Shown one piece after another: positions 1-35,910 of a stretch of DNA of 64,000 nt. The notes under the pieces are model-generated. The model was not told where the DNA came from. It did no database searches and worked only from the letters and a program-made list of their open reading frames with translations. Source of the DNA: Allacma fusca (lineage: Eukaryota; Arthropoda; Collembola; Symphypleona; Sminthuridae); the NCBI GenBank assembly GCA_947179485.1, contig OX359250.1, positions 18,458,539-18,522,538 on the forward strand, read 5' to 3'. Both the position numbers and the translations under genes were made by a program. Every line of letters starts with the position of its first letter. Position 1 is the stretch's first letter.

Positions 1-483
1 CATTCATTGAAAAATTTCATAGGACTAGATAAATAAATGCACAACTGTAGAGTCCTAGGACACTATTGCTCTCCTCATCCCTTCAAAAACTCCCCATCCG
101 ATCCGGTGTGTGATAGGGAATACTTAAACTGTTATTCACAGCATGGGGCTTTATTAAATCTGTCTTTACTTTCCCCAAATGGATGATGATTGTCCACCAA
201 ATCCCTTCTTTATTCACTACTTCAGCTCCTAAGCGATAATACTCTACAGAATAATACTGTGATGCATAATTTTGCCAAATGACATCTTCTCAGTCGACGC
301 AACATCCCATTTTAAAATTATTCAAATATTTTTTTAAATCTAATTATTTTAAAAGCCGTATTTTAAATGGGCGAGTAATTTGTGCAATTTAATGAGATAA
401 CTTTATGCCCTATATGAAATGAACATCTGCTAACAATTGCTACAGAAAAAGTTAACTCAGTTTTTTTCAAATCAAGGCAAAGC

Positions 484-593
484 ATATCGTTGGCTAAATT
501 CTAAAAAGTACCATTTTAATTTCATAGCCTATGCTTTTTTTTAAATGGGTTCGCAAATGAAAATGGTACTTTTTAGAATTTAGCCAACGATAT
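484..593. repeat. perfect 34-bp inverted repeat (hairpin)
   Basis: The left arm at 484-517 starts ATATCGTTGGCTAAATTC. The right arm at 560-593 is its exact reverse complement over 34 bases, with a 42-base loop between. Such perfect arms fit a small foldback or MITE-like element, or a recent inverted duplication. A pre-miRNA would usually be less perfect. No clear target-site duplication is seen. Confidence 0.85.
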
Positions 594-958
594 TGTATTT
601 AAATTTACTTTCTACAAGAAATCCCTTAAAACCACAAAATTCGAGCTTTATTTATAGTGTGGTGCTCAACTGTAAGAAAAATAATATTGGGGTAAATGGG
701 GATGTATCAAAATAATTGTGTGGGTAGAAAATACACTTATTACAGCTAAGTTGTCATAAGAAATGGTATTGTAATGAGAAAATTGGAGGAAGAAATTTAT
801 TATTCTGAACAAAGTATTACTTTAAAATTAATTTTTGTGTTCAATTGGGCAAGGGAGTGAGTGGTGCATTTTTGAAAGTGAACCAACGCTGAAATTTTGA
901 AATTGTACCAGGGAATTGTGCAAACAATCCTAAAATAAGAATTGTGTGAGTCTCTGTG

Positions 959-980
959 CTCTCTCTCTCTCTCTCTCTCT
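959..980. repeat. CT microsatellite
   Basis: About eleven CT units lie roughly 110 bp before the first visible eya exon. Confidence 0.9.
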
Positions 981-1090
981 AACTTTAAATAACTGAGCTT
1001 GTGCTTGTTTTGTTGTGGGAGTGGAGAAGGTACTAGTAATTTTGGCTGGGTGATTCGAGGAGAAAATAATTTTTGGCAAAAATTTGACAG

Positions 1091-24019
<22,929 letters not shown>

Positions 24020-24510
24020 AAAACAAAAAGAATTTCGTCTGTGATCGCGTCCAATGTCAAGTTTGAGAAGGAGCAGTGACTTTTTTTTATTCTTCCTTTC
24101 CATGGGAGAATTTTTTTCACTGACAAGAGGAACAAGAGTCAATTGTAAGACCACAGGACATCATTACTTGTCTGTACACTTGAGTACCAACACAGCATTT
24201 AATGACTTTTACTTCATCTAGCCTACAAGTATTCTTCGGAGATATAAAACTACTGAGAGATAATATACTTCTAATAATTATACCGTACGCATTACTGGAG
24301 ACACCCCCCCCCCCACAAGTACTATGCGTGTCAATACTTTGATGAACATTGTAAATGCTTGTAAATTATAGGTACATAATTATACTACATACATAATTTA
24401 CTCTTTTTAACAAGAAGACGGAAAAATGTGCATAATGTCATTTGTACACTATATATATGCACACAGCCCCGACACACTCACACAAACACAGCCACACACA
24501 ACCACACACA

Positions 24511-24541
<31 letters not shown>

Positions 24542-26330
24542 TCAGACACATACAACTTGAGAAACCCTCTATGGATGTAGCATAAAAGTTTTCTACTTAA
24601 GTTTACATAATTAACTTGTACACGTAACGTCAATGGCATTATCACTGCATGGCAAATTATAATATACTTGGTCAATTTATTAAAACACTGCGACGAACTA
24701 TTTAATATATAAAAAAAAAATTTGAGGGCAACGGCAAGGGAAATCGATTAAGTAAATTTTCATGAAGCCATTTAGTAGGAGAACATTCTGAGACAGAGAT
24801 TGCATGCTATTGCATATCTATCTATCTCATCCCAGGGAGAAATAAAAAGTGTAGATATAGTGAGAGTTACGCTATATCATCAAAAAATCAATTATTTGGA
24901 AATGTGTAACTGCTGTGTATAAGAATTTGAATAATAATTAAATGTAAGTAAACATAAGATGGATGGAGCAAGTGAGATGGATAGGAGTACGGGATGCATG
25001 ATCACATTTGTACTTAATTATGCTTTGATTGAGCACAACGATTGTTTTGTCATAATATAATCAGTTAATCAGTGGACAGAGGTAGATACTTATTTAAAGA
25101 TGTGTCACACACACAGAGTGATGTAAAGTTTCCCTTTATTTTGTTAAATGTTACTATTATTATTTACACATGTCATCATCTCATTGAGACTCACAGTTGT
25201 GCCAACATGTCCTCTATATATACGATCGTACTCAGTATTGCATGTATGAGTTAAAATCACGCAAGAAAAAAAACTGTCAACAGAGGGAATAATATGTAAG
25301 GTTCTCAGCGTATCTATACATATATACAATACAACATATAGTTACTATAAATATGTAAAAGCAAAGGTATACATACATATATAGCTGTACTGTGCATAAA
25401 TTATAAAGAGTAGGAACAAGTTAAAGTTAAAAAAAACTGTAGGATGACCCTATATAACTGCTGCACTTGTCCGTTCGTTCTATTCCCAATATTTCTGTTC
25501 GGTACCGTTCCATGCCCATTTGTTTCAAATAAGGCGAAAAAAAAAATTGTATCAGAGGAGTTAGTCAAACGTGTGACTGTACAAGGTTTTTAATTTTGTT
25601 TTTTTTTTGTAGTAGTAGTAGTAGTAGCAGTATAGTTAATAGTAAAAACAGGAGTAGAGTTTAGTGCGGAATTTAATGTTCTTCAGCTTTCATTATTTAA
25701 GCACACGTTATTAAATTATTTTGATTGTATACTGTTACTAGTAGAGGAGCAAGGGAAAAGCGACGAATCATTTTTTTTTTCGTGTTGATTAAGATTTCGA
25801 AATTTAGTATTACACTTACCTGACTGCAACACGCATTTAATACACACACACACACATCCAGTGAGAGAAAATACTTATATACTTTAAAAGTCCGTGTAAG
25901 TTACACCTCTTTAAGCTTTACGATGGTAATAAATACTTGAAAAATTAGTATACCATAATTGTTACAGTACCGTAGATTTTAAAACTTTTATTTGTTCAGT
26001 TGGAGTAGTTCGAGTCTGTTGAGATTGATCAAATTCTTTTGGTTTTACTACCCTTCTTATCCCCTCCCCGTCCCTCCCCCCCCCCAAGTGAATGTTTATA
26101 TATGGACTTAAAAATTATTTTAATTTTCATTATATTTTAATGTTTGTTTATTTTCTAGTTCTCATGTATATGTTGTCGTTCTTATCAGGAATGAGACAAA
26201 TATTTCAATTATTACATAATTCCGTACGCTGTATTATTTTATGACATTTAATGCAAGGACAAGTACTTTGTCTGTGTGATGGATCCAATTCTTAAAGTAA
26301 TGTAATAAAATCTTCAGCTTACAAAAAAAG
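24020..26330 (+). other. possible eya 3' UTR and downstream flank
   Basis: AT-rich DNA follows the eya stop. AATAAA hexamers occur at 24841, 25928 and 26304; the last is followed by a T-rich stretch and is a fair polyadenylation candidate. No coding signal is seen. The true transcript end cannot be fixed from sequence alone. Confidence 0.35.
24478..24541. repeat. imperfect CA microsatellite
   Basis: CA units interrupted by single changes over about 60 bases. It creates spurious Val-Cys-rich frames on the minus strand. Confidence 0.9.
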
Positions 26331-26468
26331 TTTTTTTTTTCTTCTTATTTGTAGTAATTTTATTTCTATTGTCAAATTACTCTGATTACTTCAGAGTTGT
26401 AGAGTCTAATCTCCCAGGAGTCTCGGGAGGAGACTGGTCACTGATTGAAGGAGCATATTATTTTACAG

Positions 26469-26590
26469 GAATTCATAAAGAGCATTTCACACAGAGTAAT
26501 AATCATAGGGAGCAGTTGATACAGAGCAGTTCACAGGGAGCAATTGATAAAAAGAGCATTTTACAACAAGGAGCATTTGGTAAAGAGCCT
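26469..26590. repeat. degenerate short tandem repeat (AGGGAGCAnTTGATA-like)
   Basis: Units of about 15-17 bases around AGAGCATTT or GGGAGCAGTTGATA recur about seven times with many differences. They keep a plus-strand frame open (26369-26623), so that ORF is probably a product of the repeat rather than a gene. Confidence 0.65.
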
Positions 26591-27689
26591 ATAAAGTTAG
26601 CTGATATTACTGTGCCCATTTAATCAATTGACAAATTGCTCTGCAAAGGTCAGGAAAACCCATAAAAATTGTTATGCAACAAGTCCAACCTTTGACTTGA
26701 CTGGTAAATTATTAGCGTTCAGCTGGTGTTTGTGGTGTGGCAAAAAACTTTTAATTCGTTTGATTGAAATTGGTATTTAAACTACAGTACTTGACTCTAT
26801 AGGCCTGCTGGATCATACATAGCTCTCACTCACATATCTACCTCAGAGCTTATATATATATATTACCAGCACGTCCTATTCCTTTTTACAGGTGACGCTC
26901 TGGGGCTGGTTGATTGGGGGGAGCAATTTGGTGTAGTCTAATTTGATGGAAATTGTTATAGCAGAGAGAGAGAGAGAGAGAGAGAAAGATAAATGAGAGA
27001 TTCGGTAGTTTTAGAAAATCACATTTTGCCCTAACCCTAACCCTTCCTCCACTCTCATATGTGCTGATGGATTTGGTAAATATGCACTTTCAATTACACT
27101 AAATGAATCTCCAAGGATTAGTAATTATTTGAAAAATTATAGGAGTTCAAAGGTGCTTTGTTTTACTTTTAGAGGAGTCCTTGACCAAACATGATTGACA
27201 GGTGATAACTGCTTTGGATCAGCACCTCCATACGCTCATTTCACTCGACGTGGTGGTCAGAGTTGCATCAATTTAGAGCCCTTTGAAAAAATGACTTTTA
27301 AATGGGAAAATTGATTGAAAATTCATGCCGACTAGTAACCCTTTGAGAGAAGATGCGGCGACATTGACGAGAAGTGCAGTTCTCGACTCATTAAGATAAT
27401 TGGAAGTGAGCCCTGCTGTTGAGGCTTGTCCGAGAGCCCCAGTCAAGCCCTGTATGTATGTACATCCCATGCTCTAGAAGAACTTATTTACTGTGGAAAT
27501 TCATGCCAAAAAGCAAAAGTGACACGATTTTATTTTATAGGACCTGTTCATTTAGCTCCACCGATACTAGTTTACTTTATAAGTGTGCTTGATTTTCTTC
27601 ACTTGTTTTTGTAGTTTTTCTTTCGTATTTACTCCCAACAAAATATAGACCCCTTTTGCACGTGGACTGGTTTTATACAATGAGCTATG

Positions 27690-27691
<2 letters not shown>

Positions 27692-27743
<52 letters not shown>
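27692..27743. repeat. long CA microsatellite
   Basis: About 26 CA units, the longest of this class in the window. It explains the Val-Cys-rich minus-strand frame across it. Confidence 0.92.
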
Positions 27744-27749
<6 letters not shown>

Positions 27750-30700
27750 TACAAAAGACCGTCTTCCTCTCGTAGGAGCCAACCTTGGAGTCACTGTCGC
27801 AGTTGCAATTCTATAATGTTGGGAGTTGGAAATATGTATGTATAGCAATAAGTACATACATATGTGGACCTATGACTCGGTGAGTCTCAGAAACTATACA
27901 GATCGTTAAGATTGTGTTATGTATGAATGAGCCCTGTCCACTGCTTAGTCATCAAGTCCATCTCTGTCCTTTTCTGTCAAGTTTTAACTTGTCCAAAAGT
28001 CCTAGTTGCTGAGACCACAAGGGACAGATCTACTCAATCCAGAACATGGACGTACCATGTTGAGCTTAATTCAAGGCAATAAATGAGCTTCAAACATGAG
28101 CTTGAAAACTTGCTGGGGATCTTCTTCCAAAAGTGCCTGTACATACATATGTAAGTGTAAGGGCATGTGTGCCCTGTGTGCATACTTAGACATATGTATA
28201 TGTACCTGTGTGAGACTAAAACATCAATTGACAAATTATTGGAAAAAAATCCACACTCTCAGGGAAAGTGAACATGAGGTACTTGGATTTTCTACTTTAC
28301 TTATATATGAGACTCTACTTTGTACTAAAGAAGATGTTCGCTGGTGAAGTCAAGATCTGAGATAGGAATTTTTTTTCACACATGATTCTTCAGGAGCTTT
28401 GGCAGAAATTGTGAGCTACTGTGTGTGTGTACTCTGTATGCAGGTGGCTTGCAAGGCTTGCACATATTATATTTTTAGGTGTAATTTATCACATGTGAGA
28501 AAACAATTTGATTAGAACCTGTTTAAGGAGAAATACCTCTGCCAATAAAAATTCCCTATGTAGGCCATTTTGGGTATTGTTAGCAGTGATAAAATCAGGT
28601 ACTGTTATAACCAGACTTCAAAAACCAAGGGATTTAGCTAGCAATTGACCGTTGTCAAACTACGATTCAGCCTACTAAAACTAGTACTCTAAAAGTCTGT
28701 AAAAATTGTGGAGGATTCAAAGTCGTGACGGTATCAATGAATCCTTATGGGGATAAAGGGATGCCGATTGGGAACGGAAATGGAGCAGTTGTTTTAAATA
28801 TGTTAATGTTTAATTGTACCAAAAAAAAAAAGTTTACTTTGTAGAAATGTTCACTTACTTTTTCCCCTGACTCTGTACAGATTGCCAGTAAAACTTAATT
28901 ACCTGCTTTGGTACATCTGTATGTATGTATAAGTTGAATGGAAGCCAAATAGGCTAATTCGACCCCATACCTGTATACTTTGAAGTTCAATTCTTCAATG
29001 AGCGTCAAGTTCTGTGCAAGATAAAGGAATGGTAGAAAATTGTTACTCAGGAATTGAGCATTACCAAGATCAATGATAATTGAGGGTGTCAAACATAACT
29101 ACTAATCACCCACTGGCGAAAATCTCTACCAAGTCAACGGTCAGAAAGGAAAAGGTTCCTCTTAATTTCAAATCAAAATCTGTACTTTACAAAAAAGACC
29201 TTGACACAATGCAGGAGTTTATTTTTATTTCTAGGAAAATTTGTTGACAACCTGATGGTTATTTACAAATATTTTGTAACAATTCATGGGACAAAGGACT
29301 ACGTTTCAATTAGTAGCTTTCCCTTGGTAGAAAAACTTCAGTTTTTGAGACAGCCTCTACATTCACAGACACCCAAATGGTTATCATTGAAGGAAGGCAG
29401 GAGTTCAAATATGCATGGACATTTTAGTAAATTCTTTTGTCAGCCTTCTGGTTCTATGTATACTCCATCTTTTACGACACACGGATCTGTAGAGCAATTC
29501 TATTGTTTCGAAAGGAAATCCTGAATGTTATTACGCAAACCCGTCACTTATTTTTATTTTGCTTCAGACGACTTATGTATATGTACACATCTTGGGATTT
29601 GGGGCAGTCTGATCCGTACCATTGGACGTCAGCTCAGGTTTGATTGTAACTTCGTAGAGATTTGTATGCATCTACAGTTTCTCAAGTATTGTCCCAGGAT
29701 CTAACTCTTCCTATATTTATATTCCGTACAATAATAATAATTGTACCTGAATCCCGAACGTATTCTTCCCGAATGTTACAAATTCTAATTGCTATGGGAT
29801 GATAAATGACATAATTGTCTTGATTTCAATACCTGCTTGTTTCTCCTACTAATTAATTTATTTCAGGTGGCTACTAAAATATGCTGGACGTACATATGTA
29901 TATAGAGTCCGTGCTATAAAAGTAACTCTCCTCAAAAGTACAGATATAAAAAGAATGAAAGGAAATATTTACGAAATTTTTTTGCAGGGGGAGATTGATA
30001 TCGAGCGATTTGCTACAAAGTTTTTGTGTCTCCCTTGTTTTTTCCCTTACACAGAACGTACTGTACTCTTATGTACTAAATACGAACGGTCAGATTTTGA
30101 GATTACGCTGAAGAAACAATGAGTAAAAATTCAGCATTTATTTAGCTCTAGGTTAATCTTTGGGATGGCTTGGCAATCCCTTGAGTACTTGGTAGTACCT
30201 ATCGTGTGTGCACCTAGAACTCATATCTGATGGCATGCCCAGAGCTGACGGAGGGTGGTTATAAAAAAAAAGACAAGTGTAGTGACTGATAGAGGGATAT
30301 TTAAACTGTAGTAAATTTTGATTTTCATAGGCGTTCTAACTCCAATTACAATATCACTCCTCAGCTTATGCAAATGAACCTTGAGCTATGCACGCCAAAA
30401 AAGGCTAATCTTGTTTACAAGTGATTTGCAAACTCTGGGCCTCACGAGTGTTCATAGGGTAGTCGTAGATGCCTAAATTAAGATGCTAAATATGACGTTC
30501 AAAACATGATTCCCAAAGCATAAACATAACGTATGGCACTTAAAATAATAAGAGCATATGCCCCACATTGTTACATGCTCCCCTCATACATACATCACAT
30601 CTACGTCCACCCAGCACATAAACAATGCCTGAACATGATCTTTATTTACTCAATGTATCTATATTTACTATAGATATAGCAGCATTATTTTCTGATCATG

Positions 30701-33700
30701 TCCATAAACATATGTACATATGTAATTACATATCCCCCTGTAAAAACCATTCGGCCCAAGTGTGGTCACTGACAGAGTGGGGACCTCTCGCAATCTCCCG
30801 TTATATAGGAGTTTACAACAAGTGGGGAAAACTTATGTAAATAAAACTATTAATATTTTAATTGACGCATATGAAACAACCTGAGAGCATGTACATGTAG
30901 AAATAAGACTGCGTGAGAAGATTGCAACTCCCTGTGGACAGGAGCCAAAAGAAAAGTGACGCTGTCGGAGTTCTCACCTTTCAAATGTTCTTCATTATCT
31001 CGGCTCCTATTATTAGAAACAATAACCATGTAAATTCATGACAATTATCAAATCTAAGTTATGTCATGTACACACACACACACACACAAACACTCACACA
31101 GCCATAGCCACAGCTAAGCCAACAATATGTTTCGAGTTTACGCAACTGTATATATAGGTCGTGGATGGATGAAACTGTGAGCCATTTGAAGGTGGAGAGT
31201 TACGCTTCACTATATGTGTAAAAACGATGGTCATGCCTCATGCTGTTGCCGATTTTTGCCATGTAATCTCTCACATCACCAGACATTGAACACTACGTTG
31301 ATTTAATCAAGTCATGTATTATTACACGCTCCTTATGATACAATTTCCAGTCAGCAAGTATATACACTGTAATATCTGGTTTTGCGGTTTGGATCCAAAT
31401 CATTATAACAGATAAACGATTTCTGAAGATTACTATAATACACTTGAAAAAAAAAATCAATTTACTATCCAACGAAAGTTCACATTCGTTTTTCCCCCTA
31501 TCGTTTACTTTCTAAACATTTTTTTTTCCATAGAAAAACGTGTCTCCTCATATGTACTTCATCCCTGTGTGTGTACACATGTGTTTGTCAGTGCACGTAT
31601 TACCTGACAATGAGACAACAATAAGAGTTCTATCTAATTTTCAGGAGCAGTTTCTAGGGTATACATAAATTTTGCGCAATTTTATATGGTGGTAACAATT
31701 ACATTATCTTCCAAAAACATTACCCAGCAGCAGTGTGATTAGACACTGATGGTCGCTTGCAAAAATATTCTTTCCCTAATGAATCCCCGGGTGGCTCAAT
31801 ACAGTCAATGCTTGTTTTACTTAAGGTCGATGTGAGCACGACAGTATTATGAATCTTCATTTTTTCCCCCCAATAAAAAAAAAAAAAAATCAGGACGGTC
31901 AAGCAGACTGTGAGCAAGCCGCAGCAGCCCTTGTGTGATTACAATTTTTTCCAATAGTATTTTAACACCTCATAATTATCTGTATGTATTTGTGGCCAGG
32001 CTTTACTCAGCCCTTGTTAATTATTCTTCTTGTACTTGTAACTGAAAAGGATTTTTGGACTCCTGTATAGCATTGTGTAAGGGAGCCTCACAATCAGTAA
32101 GTGTTTAGCGTGACTTCCGCACTAAACGTTTCAAAACATTTTTCACAATCAATTTCTTTGTCTTTATTTGATTTCAATTTCCATGCCCGTCAAGTCTCAC
32201 TGTCTCTACTTTAATTAACTTAACCGGCCAGTGTGTATGTATTAACTTGGACGGGGCAGTACTGTATCATATAGGGAAGAAAAGAACTTGCTGAGAGCTG
32301 TAGGAATAAAGCCAAGAGATAAATTACTAGAGAGTATGCACGAGTTGGACTATTTATTAGTTGTTGTTACTTGAGCGGAGCCATTATCTGTAAAAGTAAC
32401 GAATACTGACACACTATTAAATTTTTTCCTGAATGGCAAAAGATTCGTATCCAAATTACAGGAATAACCTTGAGAGGCTCAAATGAGAGCCTGTCGGATG
32501 ACATTGTTCCTCACAGAAGATTAATATATATCTACGTGAGGGAGGAAGAGAAGGAGAGCTTTTTGCATCCGGAAGAACCCATTACGCTAAAATTGCCCCA
32601 TTACACTGAAACGTAACCCAGAGGATGGATTGTGTAGAAAAACTAATTCAGGGGTGATTTTATTTAATTGTGCTACATGATTACCATAAGTATCGTAATC
32701 AACATGTAAATAACAGGAATGGACAATTTATGACTTGCAGGGCTTCCATTAAGATTTAAAACCTTCTTTGGTAATAATATTTTTGATTTACTTCTTCATT
32801 GCCAAGATCCAATCGCTCATTCATGGTCAGGTCCAGGTCATTTCAGAGCTGACTGTCTGTGTGTGTTGGGGAATCCTGAGGAAATGTGCAGGTCCAATTT
32901 TTATACAATGCTTGTAAAATGTAGATTCAAATTCAATTTATATCCTTATTACAGATACGAACTGGTCTCTCATATAACATCGCAATTCTATTTACAGCAG
33001 CGTCTGTAGTGAGCATAATTATTACAAGAGTTAAATGTAGAGTTACATGTAAAAATTCCTGAATTTGTCAAATAAATTCTGCAATATGCAAATTTAAAAT
33101 AAATCTGTTGCAAAAAGTTGAACACAGAATCCTAATTCAAAAGCAAAGCCACCGCTGATAGTACTGTATGGTTACAATTAGTGATGCTAGTTGTAATACA
33201 GAAACATGCCTTAAGAACTAAATGGTGTTCAAAAAGGTGACTACAGAAAGTCGTACATCATTTACGTGGATTAATTCCTGGGACTGGAACACTTTTTTTC
33301 CTCGTACACTTTATCAACAATACGGAACAAAACTCTAAGAAATACTTTCCTTGAGACTTCCAGGGAATCGAGCCCAAGCTTAAAATTTCCCCTCCGGACA
33401 AAATCTCTCCTCGTATGATAAATATAAAATCTTTGAATGATGGCAGTAAAGAAACTCATTTTTTATTTCTACTTGACAGCCCGGCCTTCTAGGAACAGTC
33501 TGGGCTAGGGATTTCCCAAAGTAAGTAAACCAAACATTCTTTTGTCCCTGTCTGTGTACATCTCTTTTGTTGATTGTGTGGGACGCGGATTTGATTTTTA
33601 TGTCCCCATCTGTAGACCTCTGGAGATGTAAAAGGGCTCGGTTGGGAAACCCGGATCTGTTCCAAACAACACCTAATCGTACCTCACATTCCCTCCAGCC

Positions 33701-35631
33701 CTCTCGTCAAAAAGCTGATTCATCAGGGAAGGTTTACAAATTCCGTAGCTAATGCCATTAGAGAGAGAGAGAGAGAAAGAGAGTATCTAAAATATATCTT
33801 GACCAAGGTTCGGATACATTAGTGGCAATTACACATACTAAAACCCATGGGTGAGGGTTTCTGACAAACAAAAATAGCAGGAGTCAAACTTTCCTTCGTA
33901 GCTTACTCACAGTTAGATATTAAGCTAGTCGCTTCATATCTTGGATATGAAGTCCAATAAAATAAGTTATGCATTTAAAAACATAGAGTTGCAGAATGCA
34001 ACTTAAAATCAGAATTTTGTAACGTTGGACAATTCTTGTAGGAAAACTTTTAAATGCTAAGATATCAATGCTCAGTTCAGGAATCTGTGACCTCATCAAA
34101 GAAAAAAGCTTTTTATATTTTTAAAGATATGGATACTGAGCTAATGGCTCTTTTGAAATGTAGTGTCTCCAGACAAGAACCCAATTAAGTTTGAGGAAGA
34201 TGATTAAAAATTTCCCCGTCCGGAAACTAGGAGTATTAGCGTCGTGAGAAAAAAAAAGGAAAAATAGCCTCCTGCACCAAATTCCCTCTTGTTGTTTAAG
34301 AGTCCGATAAGACTCTTTCCCACTTCCGCATTTCTTCCGTGAGAAGCAAATTATTAAGTAACCTCAGCCTGTATTAGTTTTAAAATTTGATGGTCCGATT
34401 AGAAATCCCACTGTTTATAAACACAAGAAAATTAGTTTAAATGTCTACATTCTTGGAGCCACAGATACTATAATAACAATCATATGGAAAAGTGAATTCA
34501 AGACTGCTCTATATATGTATAGGTCACGTACCACAGGTGAAGTTACTACAGTTGAGAGAGAATTACTACGATTAAAAAATCTGATTGAATTGAGAGTTTT
34601 GGTTTGTCTCCAAAGGTTATCCAAATAGGAAGCGAAGATTTTTTTCTGAGTGAGACAACATGAAGTTAGTTCCCATTGAGAAAAGAGTAGTTCTGAGGCT
34701 GTCAGTATATGGGCTCCATCAAAGTGAAATTATCTGTATAGTGTATGATTTAGTAGAAACCTTTCCCATTGTTTCTTGATCAAATTATAGAGATAATAGC
34801 CAATTAAATTTCCGCTGTGGCTGCCGAATTATGACATTATTTAACGTTAATCCTCACCCTGTAATTATTATGTCAGTGGGGACGTGTGGGCACGTTTGTG
34901 GTCTATGCAAATTTCCCTATGAGGTTTAAATTGACAATTAACTCCGACTTGAAGTCTATGTCTAGCCTTTCTTATCCTTATCGACAGTAACGGTTGACAA
35001 AATGCGTGTGTGTTGGAATCACACCCCACGCGTGTCCCTACCTGTAAACTTACATGAGTTTTTACTCCCTTGAAAAAAAATATATATATCCTCTATAAAA
35101 AATTTATGGAAACTTGTTCGCAAAAGTTTAATACAAAAAAAAAATTGTTCTCGGCATATTTTAACTTTACAAATTATACTCAGGGTATCATTTTCTCAAA
35201 TTTCATAAATCGAAAGTTAATTTTGTCGGGAGGGTGAGTATCATTATTTTTTATGGTTTGTTTTTTTCCCCCTCCTAAACATATGTATGAATTGCACTTG
35301 CAATTATATACGTAAAAATTGCACTGTATTTAATAATTATATATGAAATGCGATTCAAATCCTCTCCTGCAGTTTCTACTAAATCATTGAGGCTTGTGCG
35401 TGCTATGGGATAATGACATAGTGGTCCCTTGTACTATATATGACCTGTAGTCAAATGAGAATGTGGATGTGAAACAAGTTTTTATTTGTTTACGCATCTT
35501 TTGTCATCACTCCACACACGTCGTACACATCAGCATTTGCCTAGTTTCACGTGAATCCCAAAATGGTGTCAATCTGTCAAAAGGGTTATGAATCGACAAT
35601 AATAATGATAATAATAATCTCCAAAAAATAA

Positions 35632-35910
35632 AAAAAAGATTTACCTGATAATATTTTTCGGATCAGTACTATTGTTCCAGAATGCCCCGTCAAGTACGTA
35701 AGCTTCAAGTAACAATTCAAAGAGTATCTTACAGAAGAAAAGAAACATCATGCTGAAGCATATGATCCAAACAGACAAATAAAGCTTACTATTAGAAAAT
35801 CTAAAAAATCCTTAGAACATGGATTTTTCCCAGTGGAGATTAATTGCATGTTTGAAGACGAGCATGCAAATTTGAAAATACTTAAATACAAGGAATACAA
35901 TCATTTGTAA
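35632..35910 (+). pseudogene. protein-like open frame with one internal stop, unknown family
   Basis: One plus-strand frame reads 93 codons with a single TAA at 35710-35712. After the stop it runs QFKEYLTEEKKHHAEAYDPN, continues with a lysine-rich stretch including KSLEHGFFPVEINCMFEDEH, and ends with TAA at 35908-35910. The composition is balanced and charged, unlike the low-complexity frames around it, which suggests a decayed coding piece (retrocopy or transposon fragment). The upstream part lacks an ATG. I do not recognise the family, and chance remains possible. Confidence 0.22.

Larger units (their letters stand above)
1..1090. other. upstream or 5' intronic DNA of eya
   Basis: No coding exon is supported here. 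The stretch is AT-rich, with an inverted repeat at 484-593 and a CT run at 959-980. A GAAG/GTACTA donor-like site near 1030 could close an untranslated exon just before the first coding exon, but the intron would be only about 60 bp. Whether this is a promoter region or part of a larger intron cannot be decided. Confidence 0.5.
26331..35631. other. gene-poor region 26.3-35.6 kb
   Basis: No gene is recognised. The stretch holds microsatellites (GA at 26965-26987, a long CA at 27692-27743, CA at 31071-31088) and a short CCCTAA repeat at 27029-27043. A 107-codon open frame at 29201-29524 begins at TTG rather than ATG and shows no domain. Confidence 0.6.

Noticed and set aside
24478-24675. Val/Cys-repeat ORFs over CA/GT runs (also at 27567, 51820, 54153, 60868, 63652)
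   Set aside because: Translation of dinucleotide repeats, not protein genes.
26369-26623. 84-codon ORF rich in Gln, Ser and Lys
   Set aside because: The frame is kept open by a degenerate tandem repeat.
29201-29524. 107-codon plus-strand ORF
   Set aside because: Begins at TTG, shows no recognisable domain, and lacks convincing splice context.
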